Shown one piece after another: positions 50,364-57,791 of a stretch of DNA of 64,000 nucleotides. The notes beneath the pieces are model-generated. The model searched no databases. It saw only the letters and a list, made by a program, of their open reading frames with translations, and was not told the origin of the DNA. Within the stretch, counting starts at the first letter, position 1; every line of letters begins with the position of its first letter. Position numbers and translations under genes: made by a program. Source of the stretch: Vagococcus xieshaowenii. Lineage in GTDB: Bacteria; Bacillota; Bacilli; Lactobacillales; Vagococcaceae. The DNA is taken from the NCBI RefSeq assembly GCF_004792515.1, contig NZ_CP038865.1:456001-520000 (forward strand), written 5' to 3'.

Positions 50364-51542
50364 TTAGAACCCAAAGTGTTCCATCAATGTATTTATAGCT
50401 TTTCTTTCAGTTTGTTCTGTTACATGAGTGTATGTATCTAACGTCATTGATATATCAGAATGACCTAACCTGTGTTGAATTTCCTTTGGACTTACACCAC
50501 TCTCAAAAAGCAACGTTGCGTGAGTGTGCCTAAATCCATGAAGTCCAATACAAGGTAAGTTTGCATATTCTGCTATTCTTCTTGACCTACCATTAATATT
50601 AGGATGGCTTAGTAACTTACCTTTCCAATCTGTAAAAAGTAAGTTTTTATCATTCTTAAAACCATTTCTCAATAAAAATTTAGCTTGTTCTAATTTCCAT
50701 TTCCTTAGAGTGGCTAATGTTTCATGGTCTAACGTTATTGTTCTAACGGAACTAAAAGTTTTTGTAGTGGATATTTCATACCCACCTTTTACTTGAGTCA
50801 AACTTTTTGAAATACTAAGTGTGTTTTTATCGAAATCTAAATCAGACCAATATAACGATAAACACTCCCCAATTCGGATACCAGAAAAGGCTAATAAACG
50901 AAATAGAGCGACATCAAGTTTAGAATAGTACAAATGTACCGGTTGATTACTATGAGCTTCTAAAAGTCGTTTTTCTGTTGACTCTAAAAAAACTCGTAAT
51001 TCACTTGAAGTATAATACTTTAATTTCTTTTTAGATTTTTTTGCAATCCTCTTGGGTTTAACTATTTTCCTGAAAGGGTTAGATTCAACAACTTCTAACA
51101 TAACTGCGTAATCACACACTTTGATCAAGTAGGTTAATAGTGCTGTATACATACCAAATTTTTCCGCCCATTTATTGATTTCTCTTTGGGCGAATTTAGG
51201 TGTAATTCGTTCTATTATCATATCTCCAAATACTGGTAAAACGTATTCTTTCATACGTCTATCTGTTTGGCGATAAGTCGTTTCTTTAACCGTATCTTTA
51301 TACGTGTCAAACCATAGATTATACATTTCGTTTATTGTAGTTGTCTTTTGTTCATTTTTTGGAGCATCATTTTCAAACTCAAAAAGTAATTTATTTAATT
51401 CCAATTGGGCTTCTTTTTTGGTTTTAAAACCTCTTCGAGTCGTTTTTATTTCTTTTTTTGTAACATAATCAGTTCCTAAGTGAACTTTGAACATCCACCA
51501 TTTTGAACCATCTTTCTTTTCGTATTGTTTAAATGTTGCCAT
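50364..51542 (-). CDS. int: Phage integrase (tyrosine recombinase)
   Basis: 392 residues. The N-terminal arm-binding domain (KKDGSKWWMFKVHLGTDYVT) is followed by a SAM-like core-binding domain (about 70-165) and the catalytic domain: Arg in FSGIRIGECLSLYWSD, HGFRHTHATLLFE, LGHSDISMTL and nucleophile Tyr in DTYTHVTE. All catalytic residues are present. ATG 51542 is chosen because GGAGGAA precedes it; a longer reading to 51569 has no site. It integrates the phage next to rpmG. Confidence 0.96.
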   Translation of the reverse strand: MATFKQYEKKDGSKWWMFKVHLGTDYVTKKEIKTTRRGFKTKKEAQLELNKLLFEFENDAPKNEQKTTTINEMYNLWFDTYKDTVKETTYRQTDRRMKEYVLPVFGDMIIERITPKFAQREINKWAEKFGMYTALLTYLIKVCDYAVMLEVVESNPFRKIVKPKRIAKKSKKKLKYYTSSELRVFLESTEKRLLEAHSNQPVHLYYSKLDVALFRLLAFSGIRIGECLSLYWSDLDFDKNTLSISKSLTQVKGGYEISTTKTFSSVRTITLDHETLATLRKWKLEQAKFLLRNGFKNDKNLLFTDWKGKLLSHPNINGRSRRIAEYANLPCIGLHGFRHTHATLLFESGVSPKEIQHRLGHSDISMTLDTYTHVTEQTERKAINTLMEHFGF

Positions 51543-51632
51543 TTGAATTCCTCCGTTTTTCACGAGCAAGCGAAATTAGAGAAAATATTGCATCACTCCT
51601 TTCAATTTGATAAAATTAAGTACAATAAAGAG

Positions 51633-51653
51633 ACCTATTTAATAGGTTGTTTT
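51633..51653. terminator. Short palindrome between integrase and SHOCT genes
   Basis: ACCTATT/AATAGGT around one T (51633-51647), followed rightwards by TGTTTTTT. On the minus strand it is followed by only CTCTTTATT, so the T-run favours the plus strand although both flanking genes are on the minus strand. Confidence 0.45.
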
Positions 51654-51697
51654 TTCACGTCACTCAAACTTGCAGGGGAGAGGGCGTGTTTTTGATA

Positions 51698-52420
51698 TTA
51701 TTCTAGAAGTTCTTTTTTCTTAGACTCAAATTCCTCTATAGTTATTATTCCGTCATCAGCTAATTCTTTATATTTCCTTAGCTCATCAGCGACTGATAAG
51801 TTATTGCTACCACTAATATTCCCTACTATTTCACCATGCTTATCGTTTTCTAAAACATTAATAATATAGTCAAACCCTGCAAGTGTTTCTTGTGCAGTTA
51901 ACAAGATGGATTCATATTTTTTATCTTTCTTTTGCTTTTTCTTGATGAAGTCAATAGTTGTAGAAACGGGCTTTTTATTTTTAAAAGTCACTAATATTTT
52001 TAAACTTTCAACAAAATTTGTTTGTTTTTTCTTTTTCGTAACGCCACCTAATACGGCACCAACGCCACCTAAAAGGACACCACCAACTATAGCTCTGCCT
52101 ACACCTAAGCCTCCAGATGTTATGGCACTACCATTTTCTAGTAGTTCATATGAATTAAGATCATCAAAGTGATAAGCTGTTAATCCAATTTTAAATAATC
52201 TTTTCTCATCATCAATTTCCACTTGTCCATATTTGTTGCTTTTTTTAAAATATTTAGTTGGATTTTTTCTGATACTTTCTTCAATGCTACCTTTTGTTAG
52301 TCTTTCAAATTCTTCGATTTCATCAACGGTTAATACTTCGTTATTTTTTACTTTGTTTTGCAAAGTTGATAATTGTGAAAAATCTGAAGCACCTTTTTTT
52401 ACTGAATCCCATAATCCCAT
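51698..52420 (-). CDS. SHOCT-domain protein with glycine-rich segment
   Basis: 240 residues. A small charged N-terminal part (GLWDSVKKGASDFSQLSTLQ) precedes a PH-like region with EKRLFKIGLTAYHFDDLNSYEL. A glycine-rich hydrophobic hairpin follows (GGLGVGRAIVGGVLLGGVGA), resembling a glycine zipper. The C-terminal SHOCT motif is DELRKYKELADDGIITIEEF. Proteins of this type occur often in the lysogeny region of temperate phages of Firmicutes, where exclusion or stress functions have been proposed; the function is unknown. It is expressed with the repressor block. Confidence 0.75.
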   Translation of the reverse strand: MGLWDSVKKGASDFSQLSTLQNKVKNNEVLTVDEIEEFERLTKGSIEESIRKNPTKYFKKSNKYGQVEIDDEKRLFKIGLTAYHFDDLNSYELLENGSAITSGGLGVGRAIVGGVLLGGVGAVLGGVTKKKKQTNFVESLKILVTFKNKKPVSTTIDFIKKKQKKDKKYESILLTAQETLAGFDYIINVLENDKHGEIVGNISGSNNLSVADELRKYKELADDGIITIEEFESKKKELLE

Positions 52421-52477
52421 GAAATTCTTCCTCCCTTTTGATATAATTATTTTATGTACATATCTCGAAAGAGGGTG

Positions 52478-52517
52478 ACCCTAATCAATACCGCAAATAT
52501 TGGTTAGGGTATTTTTT
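52478..52517. terminator. Plus-oriented terminator-like hairpin inside the leftward block
   Basis: ACCCTAATCAATA pairs with TATTGGTTAGGGT around CCGCAAA, followed on the plus strand by ATTTTTTATG. The orientation is opposite to the flanking genes. Confidence 0.6.
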
Positions 52518-52932
52518 ATGCATAGATTACTTCCTTTTGTTTAAAAAAGTTTAAACATTCTTTCTCACATAGATCCAATAAATTAGATTTTATTCTATAA
52601 AAAGACATAAATCTTTCAATATTAAACATTTCAATACTACCGTAATCCTCTACATATATACTCAACAGGATATTAATAGCAATTTTGTTAGCTTCATGTT
52701 CTAATTTTGAATTGGCAATATAATTTGAACATAGAGCATTGAATTCCACATGTTCGGCCAAATGGTGTCCTATTTCATGAGCGGCTGCAAAATTAGCTTC
52801 AGGGCTACCTTGCAAAGCTTCGTTTAAGACTACAGCTTGTGCTTTAGGATAATAAAATCCTGCACGATCCATTTTTGAGAAAAATAACTCCAGATTATTA
52901 TCTTCTAATATTTCTTTCAGACGTTTATGCAA
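52516..52932 (-). CDS. ImmA/IrrE-family metallopeptidase
   Basis: 138 residues. The zinc protease motif is AAAHEIGHHLAEH (HExxH), followed by a downstream acidic helix with EHEANK supplying the third ligand. In ICEBs1 and phage 105-type elements ImmA cleaves the paired repressor ImmR to trigger induction. Here it follows the repressor gene by 15 bp on the same strand, the same arrangement. No SOS-type self-cleavage domain is present in the repressor, which supports protease-driven derepression. Confidence 0.9.
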   Translation of the reverse strand: MHKRLKEILEDNNLELFFSKMDRAGFYYPKAQAVVLNEALQGSPEANFAAAHEIGHHLAEHVEFNALCSNYIANSKLEHEANKIAINILLSIYVEDYGSIEMFNIERFMSFYRIKSNLLDLCEKECLNFFKQKEVIYA

Positions 52933-52947
52933 TAACCAACAACTCCT

Positions 52948-53262
52948 CTATTCGCCTCTAGCAGCTTTAATTACAGCAATTGCTGCTCGTATTTCTTCGG
53001 GACTGACTTCCTTACCATCAAAAGAAAATACAACATCATCTTCTGATAAATCAACAGAAGTGACTTTCTCTTCTCTTCCTAATAGGTAATCAACAGATAC
53101 GTTAAAGTAATCAGCTAATTCATTTAACTTATCGGCAGACGGTTGTTTCCCGCTCTTTAGACTATAAAAATAATTTTCACTATATCCTAGGTCTAAAGTA
53201 ACTTGTTTCATTGTTTTTGAGCGTTCTTTTGTAAGTTTTTTTATCCTCTCAAATACTGTCAT
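52948..53262 (-). CDS. HTH-type lysogeny repressor (ImmR/CI-like)
   Basis: 104 residues. The N-terminal HTH_3 domain (residues 1-62) reads FERIKKLTKERSKTMKQVTL, then GYSENYFYSLKSGKQPSADKL and DYFNVSVDYLLGREEK. The short C-terminal tail (EVSPEEIRAAIAVIKAARGE) lacks the LexA-like autopeptidase domain. Its likely targets are the ACACTATAGTGT palindromes upstream. TAAGGAGAA precedes the ATG. It is divergent from the rightward early genes. Confidence 0.9.
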   Translation of the reverse strand: MTVFERIKKLTKERSKTMKQVTLDLGYSENYFYSLKSGKQPSADKLNELADYFNVSVDYLLGREEKVTSVDLSEDDVVFSFDGKEVSPEEIRAAIAVIKAARGE

Positions 53263-53305
53263 ATCAATATTCTCCTTACTTTTCTTACAAAAAAAACAAT
53301 AAAAA

Positions 53306-53343
53306 AGTGTAGTTTGTTGTTTACAAAACTTACACTATAGTGT
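53306..53343. promoter_or_regulatory. Operator O1 and half-site near the repressor promoter
   Basis: The palindrome ACACTATAGTGT is at 53332-53343; a half-site AGTGTAGT is at 53306-53313. On the minus strand TTGTAA and a weak TTTATT, 17 bp apart, lie around the half-site, suggesting autoregulation of the repressor promoter. Confidence 0.6.
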
Positions 53344-53440
53344 AGTATTGTTTTTGTAAGTTAATTCGATAGAAAAAAGCAAATTAAAAACACACCTGTT
53401 TTAGCATTTAGTTTGGCGACCGATTGCATTAAATAGGGGT

Positions 53441-53485
53441 TTGTAAGCTTATTTCGTTATGTCTATATACTACACTATAGTGTAG
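53441..53485 (+). promoter_or_regulatory. Rightward early promoter overlapped by operator O2
   Basis: TTGTAA (53441-53446), 17-bp spacer, TATATA (53464-53469). The perfect 16-bp palindrome CTACACTATAGTGTAG (53470-53485) begins at the next base, so repressor binding would block initiation. The rest of 53263-53552 is AT-rich with no gene seen. Confidence 0.75.
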
Positions 53486-53561
53486 TTGCGGTCAACTGAA
53501 ATATACGTTTTTTCTATCTTTTTAACTTACTATATTTAAAAAAATAACGGAGGTGAATAGG

Positions 53562-53753
53562 ATGCCGGATACTTTACCAGGTAGAACAAAGATAAGAGAG
53601 TACATGGAAGAACACAATATTTCTTTAACAGGTCTCTCAACAATGTTCGGCGTAAAAAAACAAGATCTTGTTGATTATTTGAATGGGAAAAATACAAGTC
53701 CCAAAGCTAATGCAACGTTAATAGCAATCATTGAACATTTCAAGATTAGATAG
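53562..53753 (+). CDS. Small HTH protein, Cro-like
   Basis: 63 residues starting MPDTLPGRTKIREYMEEHNI. The helix-turn-helix is ISLTGLSTMFGVKKQDLVDYL, followed by NGKNTSPKANATLIAI. First gene of the rightward operon after the operator, the usual place for Cro. ATG 53562 has GGAGG 8 bp upstream; GTG 53553 overlaps that site. It may compete with the repressor at the palindromes. Confidence 0.75.
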   Translation: MPDTLPGRTKIREYMEEHNISLTGLSTMFGVKKQDLVDYLNGKNTSPKANATLIAIIEHFKIR

Positions 53754-53764
53754 GAGGAATCTCA

Positions 53765-54031
53765 ATGCAAGTAATTCTTACACCTGAAGATGATAAAAGT
53801 TTACGTCAATTCATCAGAGAATTAATCACTAGTGAATTACAAGAAGCTAGGTTAGATGTTGGTATGGACCGTCCTCTTAATCAAAAAGAGATTGCTGAAT
53901 ATTTAGGAGTATCAACAACTACCATTCGAGAATGGGAAGGAATGGGGATGCCTTTCGGTAGCTTAGGTGAGCGAACAAAGTATTACGACCGAAACGCATG
54001 TAAAAAGTGGGTATTAGAACAAAAATTATAA
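53765..54031 (+). CDS. Small DNA-binding protein with MerR/excisionase-type HTH
   Basis: 88 residues. An N-terminal helix (SLRQFIRELITSELQEARLD) precedes NQKEIAEYLGVSTTTIREWE, an HTH_17 type helix-turn-helix, and a wing-like end YYDRNACKKWVLEQ. Similar small proteins in phages act as excisionases or early regulators. AGGAGG precedes the start; 11 bp after the Cro-like gene. Confidence 0.75.
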   Translation: MQVILTPEDDKSLRQFIRELITSELQEARLDVGMDRPLNQKEIAEYLGVSTTTIREWEGMGMPFGSLGERTKYYDRNACKKWVLEQKL

Positions 54032-54068
54032 AAAGCGAGCAAGCGAATTAAGTGAAGGAATGAAATTT

Positions 54069-54212
54069 GTGAAAAAGAAAATTGAATTTATTTTAACTAT
54101 CATGCCAAATGTGGCAAAGATAATTGATCACGCAACAGAAGAACAAGTTGATAAGCTCTATCAGCAGGCGCAAGAAAAGTTTGATTATGAGCTTGAGGAA
54201 GGACTTTATTAA
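54069..54212 (+). CDS. Small prophage protein, unknown
   Basis: 47 residues: VKKKIEFILTIMPNVAKIID, then an acidic helix EEQVDKLYQQAQEKFDYELE. GTG at 54069 lies about 9 bp after GAAGGA; the ATG at 54060 would directly abut that site. It lies in the early operon and ends just before AAGGAGG of the next gene. Coding is supported by position and spacing only; family not recognised. Confidence 0.55.
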   Translation: MKKKIEFILTIMPNVAKIIDHATEEQVDKLYQQAQEKFDYELEEGLY

Positions 54213-54223
54213 GGAGGATGGAA

Positions 54224-54421
54224 ATGAGTAAAAGACGTTACGAAGCATTATCTAATATTATTTTATCAATTACGTTAATAGTATTTGGAGCAGCTGCAGG
54301 AGCTTATTTTGTAAGTGGGAACTTTACGTATCTAGCTCTAGGCTTGATTTTATTATTCTTCATGATTGTGAATTTCATGATGGAGATTTGTCGTCCAGGT
54401 CATAAAGAGGTAGGCAAGTAA
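54224..54421 (+). CDS. Small two-helix membrane protein of the prophage
   Basis: 65 residues. Two hydrophobic segments (about 11-31 and 34-53) are separated by GNFTY, with a basic N-terminus (MSKRRYEALSN). ATG 54224 is chosen since AAGGAGG overlaps the ATG at 54218. Function unknown; small membrane proteins in this position are common in phages of Lactobacillales. Confidence 0.6.
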   Translation: MSKRRYEALSNIILSITLIVFGAAAGAYFVSGNFTYLALGLILLFFMIVNFMMEICRPGHKEVGK

Positions 54422-54433
54422 TGGTCAAAAAAA

Positions 54434-54463
54434 GACTGCTAACGGTAGCGCCCGTCAACAGTC
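54434..54463 (+). promoter_or_regulatory. Hairpin before the recombination genes
   Basis: GACTG pairs with CAGTC and ACGG with CCGT around TAGCGC, about 20 bp before the AAGGAGAG of the ATPase gene. There is no T-run, so it is more likely an RNA-stability or processing element than a terminator. Confidence 0.4.
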
Positions 54464-54495
54464 AAAAAATACAATGTCCAAGGAGAGTATAGCAT

Positions 54496-55842
54496 ATGAC
54501 AATGAAAATTAACAAATTAGAGATTGAAAACGTCAAAAGAGTGAAGGCGGTAATAATTGAACCAAACGAAATCGGGCTAACAATTATCGGTGGGCCTAAT
54601 GCCCAAGGTAAAACGAGCGTACTAGACTCAATTGCGTGGGCTCTAGGTGGTAATAAGTACAAACCTAGTCAAGCACATAGGGAAGGGAGTGTAACGCCCC
54701 CAAATCTAAAAATAACCATGAATAACGGTTTGATAGTTGAACGTTCTGGTAAGAATAGCACCTTGAAAGTAACGGACCCATCAGGTAAAAAAGCTGGTCA
54801 ACAACTGTTAAATAGTTTTGTGGAAGAGTTGGCTATAGACTTGCCAAAATTCATGGAGAGCACGTCAAAAGAAAAGGCTACAACGTTACTTCAAATTATC
54901 GGTGTTGGTGATCAGTTGATTCAGCTGGAGCAACAGGAACAAGCTATTTACAATGAACGTCATTTTATTGGCCAAGTAGCTGACCAAAAAGAGAAGTTTG
55001 TTAAGGAAATGCCAGAGTACCCTGAAGCGCCTAAAGAGCTAGTTAGCATGTCTGATTTAATCCTTCAACAGCAGGAAATCCTAGCTAAAAATGGTGAAAA
55101 CCAACGTAAGAGAGAACAAGTGACACAAATCGAATTCAAGTATCAGCAAGAAGTACAACAGTTAGAAGTGCTTAATCAACAACTGTTAGATATTCAGACC
55201 AAAATTCAAGAAGTGACTAATCAGCATAACTTAACAAGTAATGACTTGGCCACTGCTAAGAAGTCAGCCCTTGATTTAGTAGATGAATCTACTGAAGCTA
55301 TTGAGAAAAATATTTCAGACATTGAAGAAATTAATCGTCAAGTCAGAACTAACTTGGATAAAGAAAAAGCTGAAGAAGATGCGAAAGAGCAACGTGCTAA
55401 ATACAATGAACTATCTGAAAAAATCACTGAAATAAGAGTTAAGAAAACTAAATTACTAAATGATGCGAAACTCCCACTACCAGGATTATCAGTAGAAGAT
55501 GGTGAATTGACGTACAACGGTCAACGTTGGGACAACATGAGTGGGGCGGAACAACTAAGAGTATCAGCCGCAATTGTGCGACAACTAAAACCGGAATGTG
55601 GCTTCATCTTAATGGATAAATTAGAGCAAATGGATATGAATTCATTAAGTGAGTTTGGTCAATGGTTAGAACAAGAAGGCTTACAAGCTATTGCCACAAG
55701 AGTATCAACAGGTGAAGAGTGCTCAATTATTATCGAAGACGGTTATGTAGCTAAAACCAATGAAGACACGCAACAAATAGCTTCAGAAACACCAGCAGTA
55801 ACAGCAACACCAACTAACACATGGGAAGGAGCAGCGTTCTAA
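54496..55842 (+). CDS. Phage AAA ATPase, SMC/RecF-like with coiled coil
   Basis: 448 residues. The N-terminal ABC-type half has Walker A IIGGPNAQGKTSVLDSIAWA. A long coiled coil spans about 150-320 (QQEILAKNGENQRKREQVTQ onwards). The C-terminal half has signature MSGAEQLRVSAAIV and Walker B-like FILMDKLEQMD, where the usual DE pair reads DK. Such ATPases sit with Sak4 and DUF669 proteins in phage recombination modules. The tail is Thr/Ala-rich. AAGGAGAG precedes the ATG. Confidence 0.82.
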   Translation: MTMKINKLEIENVKRVKAVIIEPNEIGLTIIGGPNAQGKTSVLDSIAWALGGNKYKPSQAHREGSVTPPNLKITMNNGLIVERSGKNSTLKVTDPSGKKAGQQLLNSFVEELAIDLPKFMESTSKEKATTLLQIIGVGDQLIQLEQQEQAIYNERHFIGQVADQKEKFVKEMPEYPEAPKELVSMSDLILQQQEILAKNGENQRKREQVTQIEFKYQQEVQQLEVLNQQLLDIQTKIQEVTNQHNLTSNDLATAKKSALDLVDESTEAIEKNISDIEEINRQVRTNLDKEKAEEDAKEQRAKYNELSEKITEIRVKKTKLLNDAKLPLPGLSVEDGELTYNGQRWDNMSGAEQLRVSAAIVRQLKPECGFILMDKLEQMDMNSLSEFGQWLEQEGLQAIATRVSTGEECSIIIEDGYVAKTNEDTQQIASETPAVTATPTNTWEGAAF

Positions 55843-55843
55843 A

Positions 55844-56103
55844 ATGAAAAATACTCACATATTAGAGAGGAAGAAAAAACTTTACCGTTTGGAGAAATTA
55901 TAACTTATAAAACGGAACTACCTTCTACTATGAAGTTAGAAGTAATTGAAAAAATCAAAAAAATAGTTTCTGATTTTGATTCAAGCGGTAAAAAAGGAAT
56001 AGTCATGAATGCTGGTTTTACTCATGATGGTTGGTTTATTGCGCTTACATTAAAAAAACTTGGAATAACAGTAATTAATAAGAATGATTATTTTGAATTA
56101 TAA
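55844..56103 (+). pseudogene. Small prophage ORF disrupted by a one-base frameshift in an A-run
   Basis: ATG at 55844 reads only 19 codons. In the -1 frame an unbroken coding-like frame runs to TAA at 56101-56103: KYSHIREEEKTLPFGEIITY, then IKKIVSDFDSSGKKGIVMNA and GWFIALTLKKLGITVINKND. One extra A in the AAAAA run after the ATG would join them as MKKYSHIREEE, about 86 residues. GGAAGGAG lies upstream at the end of the ATPase gene. Alternatively the frame starts at ATG 55930 (57 residues, no clear ribosome-binding site). Family not recognised. Confidence 0.6.
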
Positions 56104-56118
56104 GGAAGGAGTATTGCA

Positions 56119-57189
56119 ATGAATATTACTAAAGGGATAATTGCTAAAGCACAAAAAGTAGTTATATACGGACCAGAAGGAATAGGTAAAACAACCTTAG
56201 CATCACAATTTCCAAATCCAGTTTTCTGTGATACGGAAGGAAGTACGAGAAATATTGATGTATTTAGAGCGGATAAGCCATCAAGTTGGCAAATGTTAAT
56301 GAATCAAATTGAAGAAGTAAAACACGAAAATTTTCAAACTTATGTAATTGATTCAGTAGATTGGGCAGAAAGTTTATGCGTTGAGTATCTTTGTCAAAAA
56401 GAAGGTAAAACAAGTATTGAAGATTTTGGTTATGGTTCAGGTTATATCAAATTAGGTGAAGAAATTGGAAGATTTTTAAATAAACTAACAGATTTAACAG
56501 AAATGGGAATTAACGTAGTATTAACAGCTCATGCCCAAATTAAACGTTTTGAGAGACCAGATGAAATGGGTGCATATGATCGTTATGAACTGAAATTAGG
56601 TAATAAGAAAACACAATCTACTACAGCGCCATTGGTGAAAGAATGGGCTGATATGGTTCTGTTTTGTAATTACCAAGTAACTGTTATTAGTACAGACAAT
56701 AAAAATAAGAAAAAAGCGGTTGGTGGTCAACGTAAAATGTATACCACTCACAACCCAGCTTGGGACGCAAAAAATCGTTTTGGTTTACCGGATGAGGTAG
56801 ATATGAGTTACGAAAGTATAAGGTTCATTTTTGATAATTTACCACCTCGAATGAATGAAGTAATTCAACAAGCGGTACCGCAACCTCAAGCGCCAGTTCA
56901 ACAAGTATCGCCCGTTCAAGAAAAAATGCAACAACTAGTTCAACAAGAAATACCAAATCTTGAACCAGAACGAACAGTAGAGATTCCACCAATCATTCCG
57001 GCATCTGTTGCTGATCTAATGAAATTGAATAATGTTACATCAGATGAAATTATGGCGATTATTCATCAAGGTGGTTTTATGCCAAATGATACACCTATTG
57101 AAAATGTTCCCACTGAATTATGGGGTTATCTATCAACCAATTGGGACAAAGCGTTGAACTTATTAAACACACAAATTAGAAACTTTTAG
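56119..57189 (+). CDS. Sak4-like phage recombination ATPase (AAA_24, RecA-related)
   Basis: 356 residues. Walker A YGPEGIGKTTLASQF at 17-31, Walker B TYVIDSVDW near 73-81, and VVLTAHAQIKRF sensor region: the RecA-like core of Sak4/AAA_24 proteins. A C-terminal extension from ~250 is Gln/Pro-rich (QQAVPQPQAPVQQVSPVQEK) and ends in a helical domain. Sak4 proteins promote single-strand annealing together with a phage SSB; the DUF669 gene 12 bp downstream supplies a candidate partner. AAGGAAGGAG precedes the ATG. Confidence 0.85.
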   Translation: MNITKGIIAKAQKVVIYGPEGIGKTTLASQFPNPVFCDTEGSTRNIDVFRADKPSSWQMLMNQIEEVKHENFQTYVIDSVDWAESLCVEYLCQKEGKTSIEDFGYGSGYIKLGEEIGRFLNKLTDLTEMGINVVLTAHAQIKRFERPDEMGAYDRYELKLGNKKTQSTTAPLVKEWADMVLFCNYQVTVISTDNKNKKKAVGGQRKMYTTHNPAWDAKNRFGLPDEVDMSYESIRFIFDNLPPRMNEVIQQAVPQPQAPVQQVSPVQEKMQQLVQQEIPNLEPERTVEIPPIIPASVADLMKLNNVTSDEIMAIIHQGGFMPNDTPIENVPTELWGYLSTNWDKALNLLNTQIRNF

Positions 57190-57201
57190 GAGGACAAAAT
57201 A

Positions 57202-57774
57202 ATGAATAACGAACAAAACGAATTTTTAGACTGGAATAGTGGTTTTATTGCTGAAGAAAGTCAATTTACTTTATTACCAGCAGGTGATTATGATTTCACA
57301 GTAACAAACATGGAACGAAAAATTTATTCAGGTATGAGTGACAAAATTCCAAATGGTGCACCATACGCTGAAGTAACAATTGAAGTAGTAGGAGCCGAAG
57401 GAAAAACAAGTGTATTTGAACGTCTGTATTTGATGAAGAAAATGCAATGGAAACTAACAGAGTTTTTCACGTCAATCGGTCAAGTACCAGTAATTGGACA
57501 GCCGTTTAATCCAAATTGGAATAACGTTGTGGGTTCTAAAGGTCGTTTACAGTTAGAAGTTAATAGTTATGTGTCTAAAGGTGAAAACAGACAAAATAAC
57601 CGTGTTAAAAAGTTCTTGAAACCGAACAGTGCTGCACCAGGGCAAGCTCAACAAACTTATCAAGCACCACCTGTACAGCAAGCAGCACAACAGCCAATGC
57701 AACAACAAGTGCCACCGCAACAGTTTAATCAGACTGTGCAACAACAACCAACATTTTCACCAGGGCAATTTTAA
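57202..57774 (+). CDS. DUF669 protein, probable phage single-strand-binding protein
   Basis: 190 residues. The DUF669 fold region (1-~140) contains LLPAGDYDFTVTNMERKIYS and GAPYAEVTIEVVGAEGKTSV. The tail (145-190) is Gln/Pro-rich low complexity (QQPMQQQVPPQQFNQTVQQQ). DUF669 proteins next to Sak4-like ATPases are thought to act as SSBs. The disordered tail resembles that of SSBs but lacks the acidic tip, ending GQF. AGGAGG precedes the start. Confidence 0.82.
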   Translation: MNNEQNEFLDWNSGFIAEESQFTLLPAGDYDFTVTNMERKIYSGMSDKIPNGAPYAEVTIEVVGAEGKTSVFERLYLMKKMQWKLTEFFTSIGQVPVIGQPFNPNWNNVVGSKGRLQLEVNSYVSKGENRQNNRVKKFLKPNSAAPGQAQQTYQAPPVQQAAQQPMQQQVPPQQFNQTVQQQPTFSPGQF

Positions 57775-57791
57775 AAAATAGGGGGAGTCAA

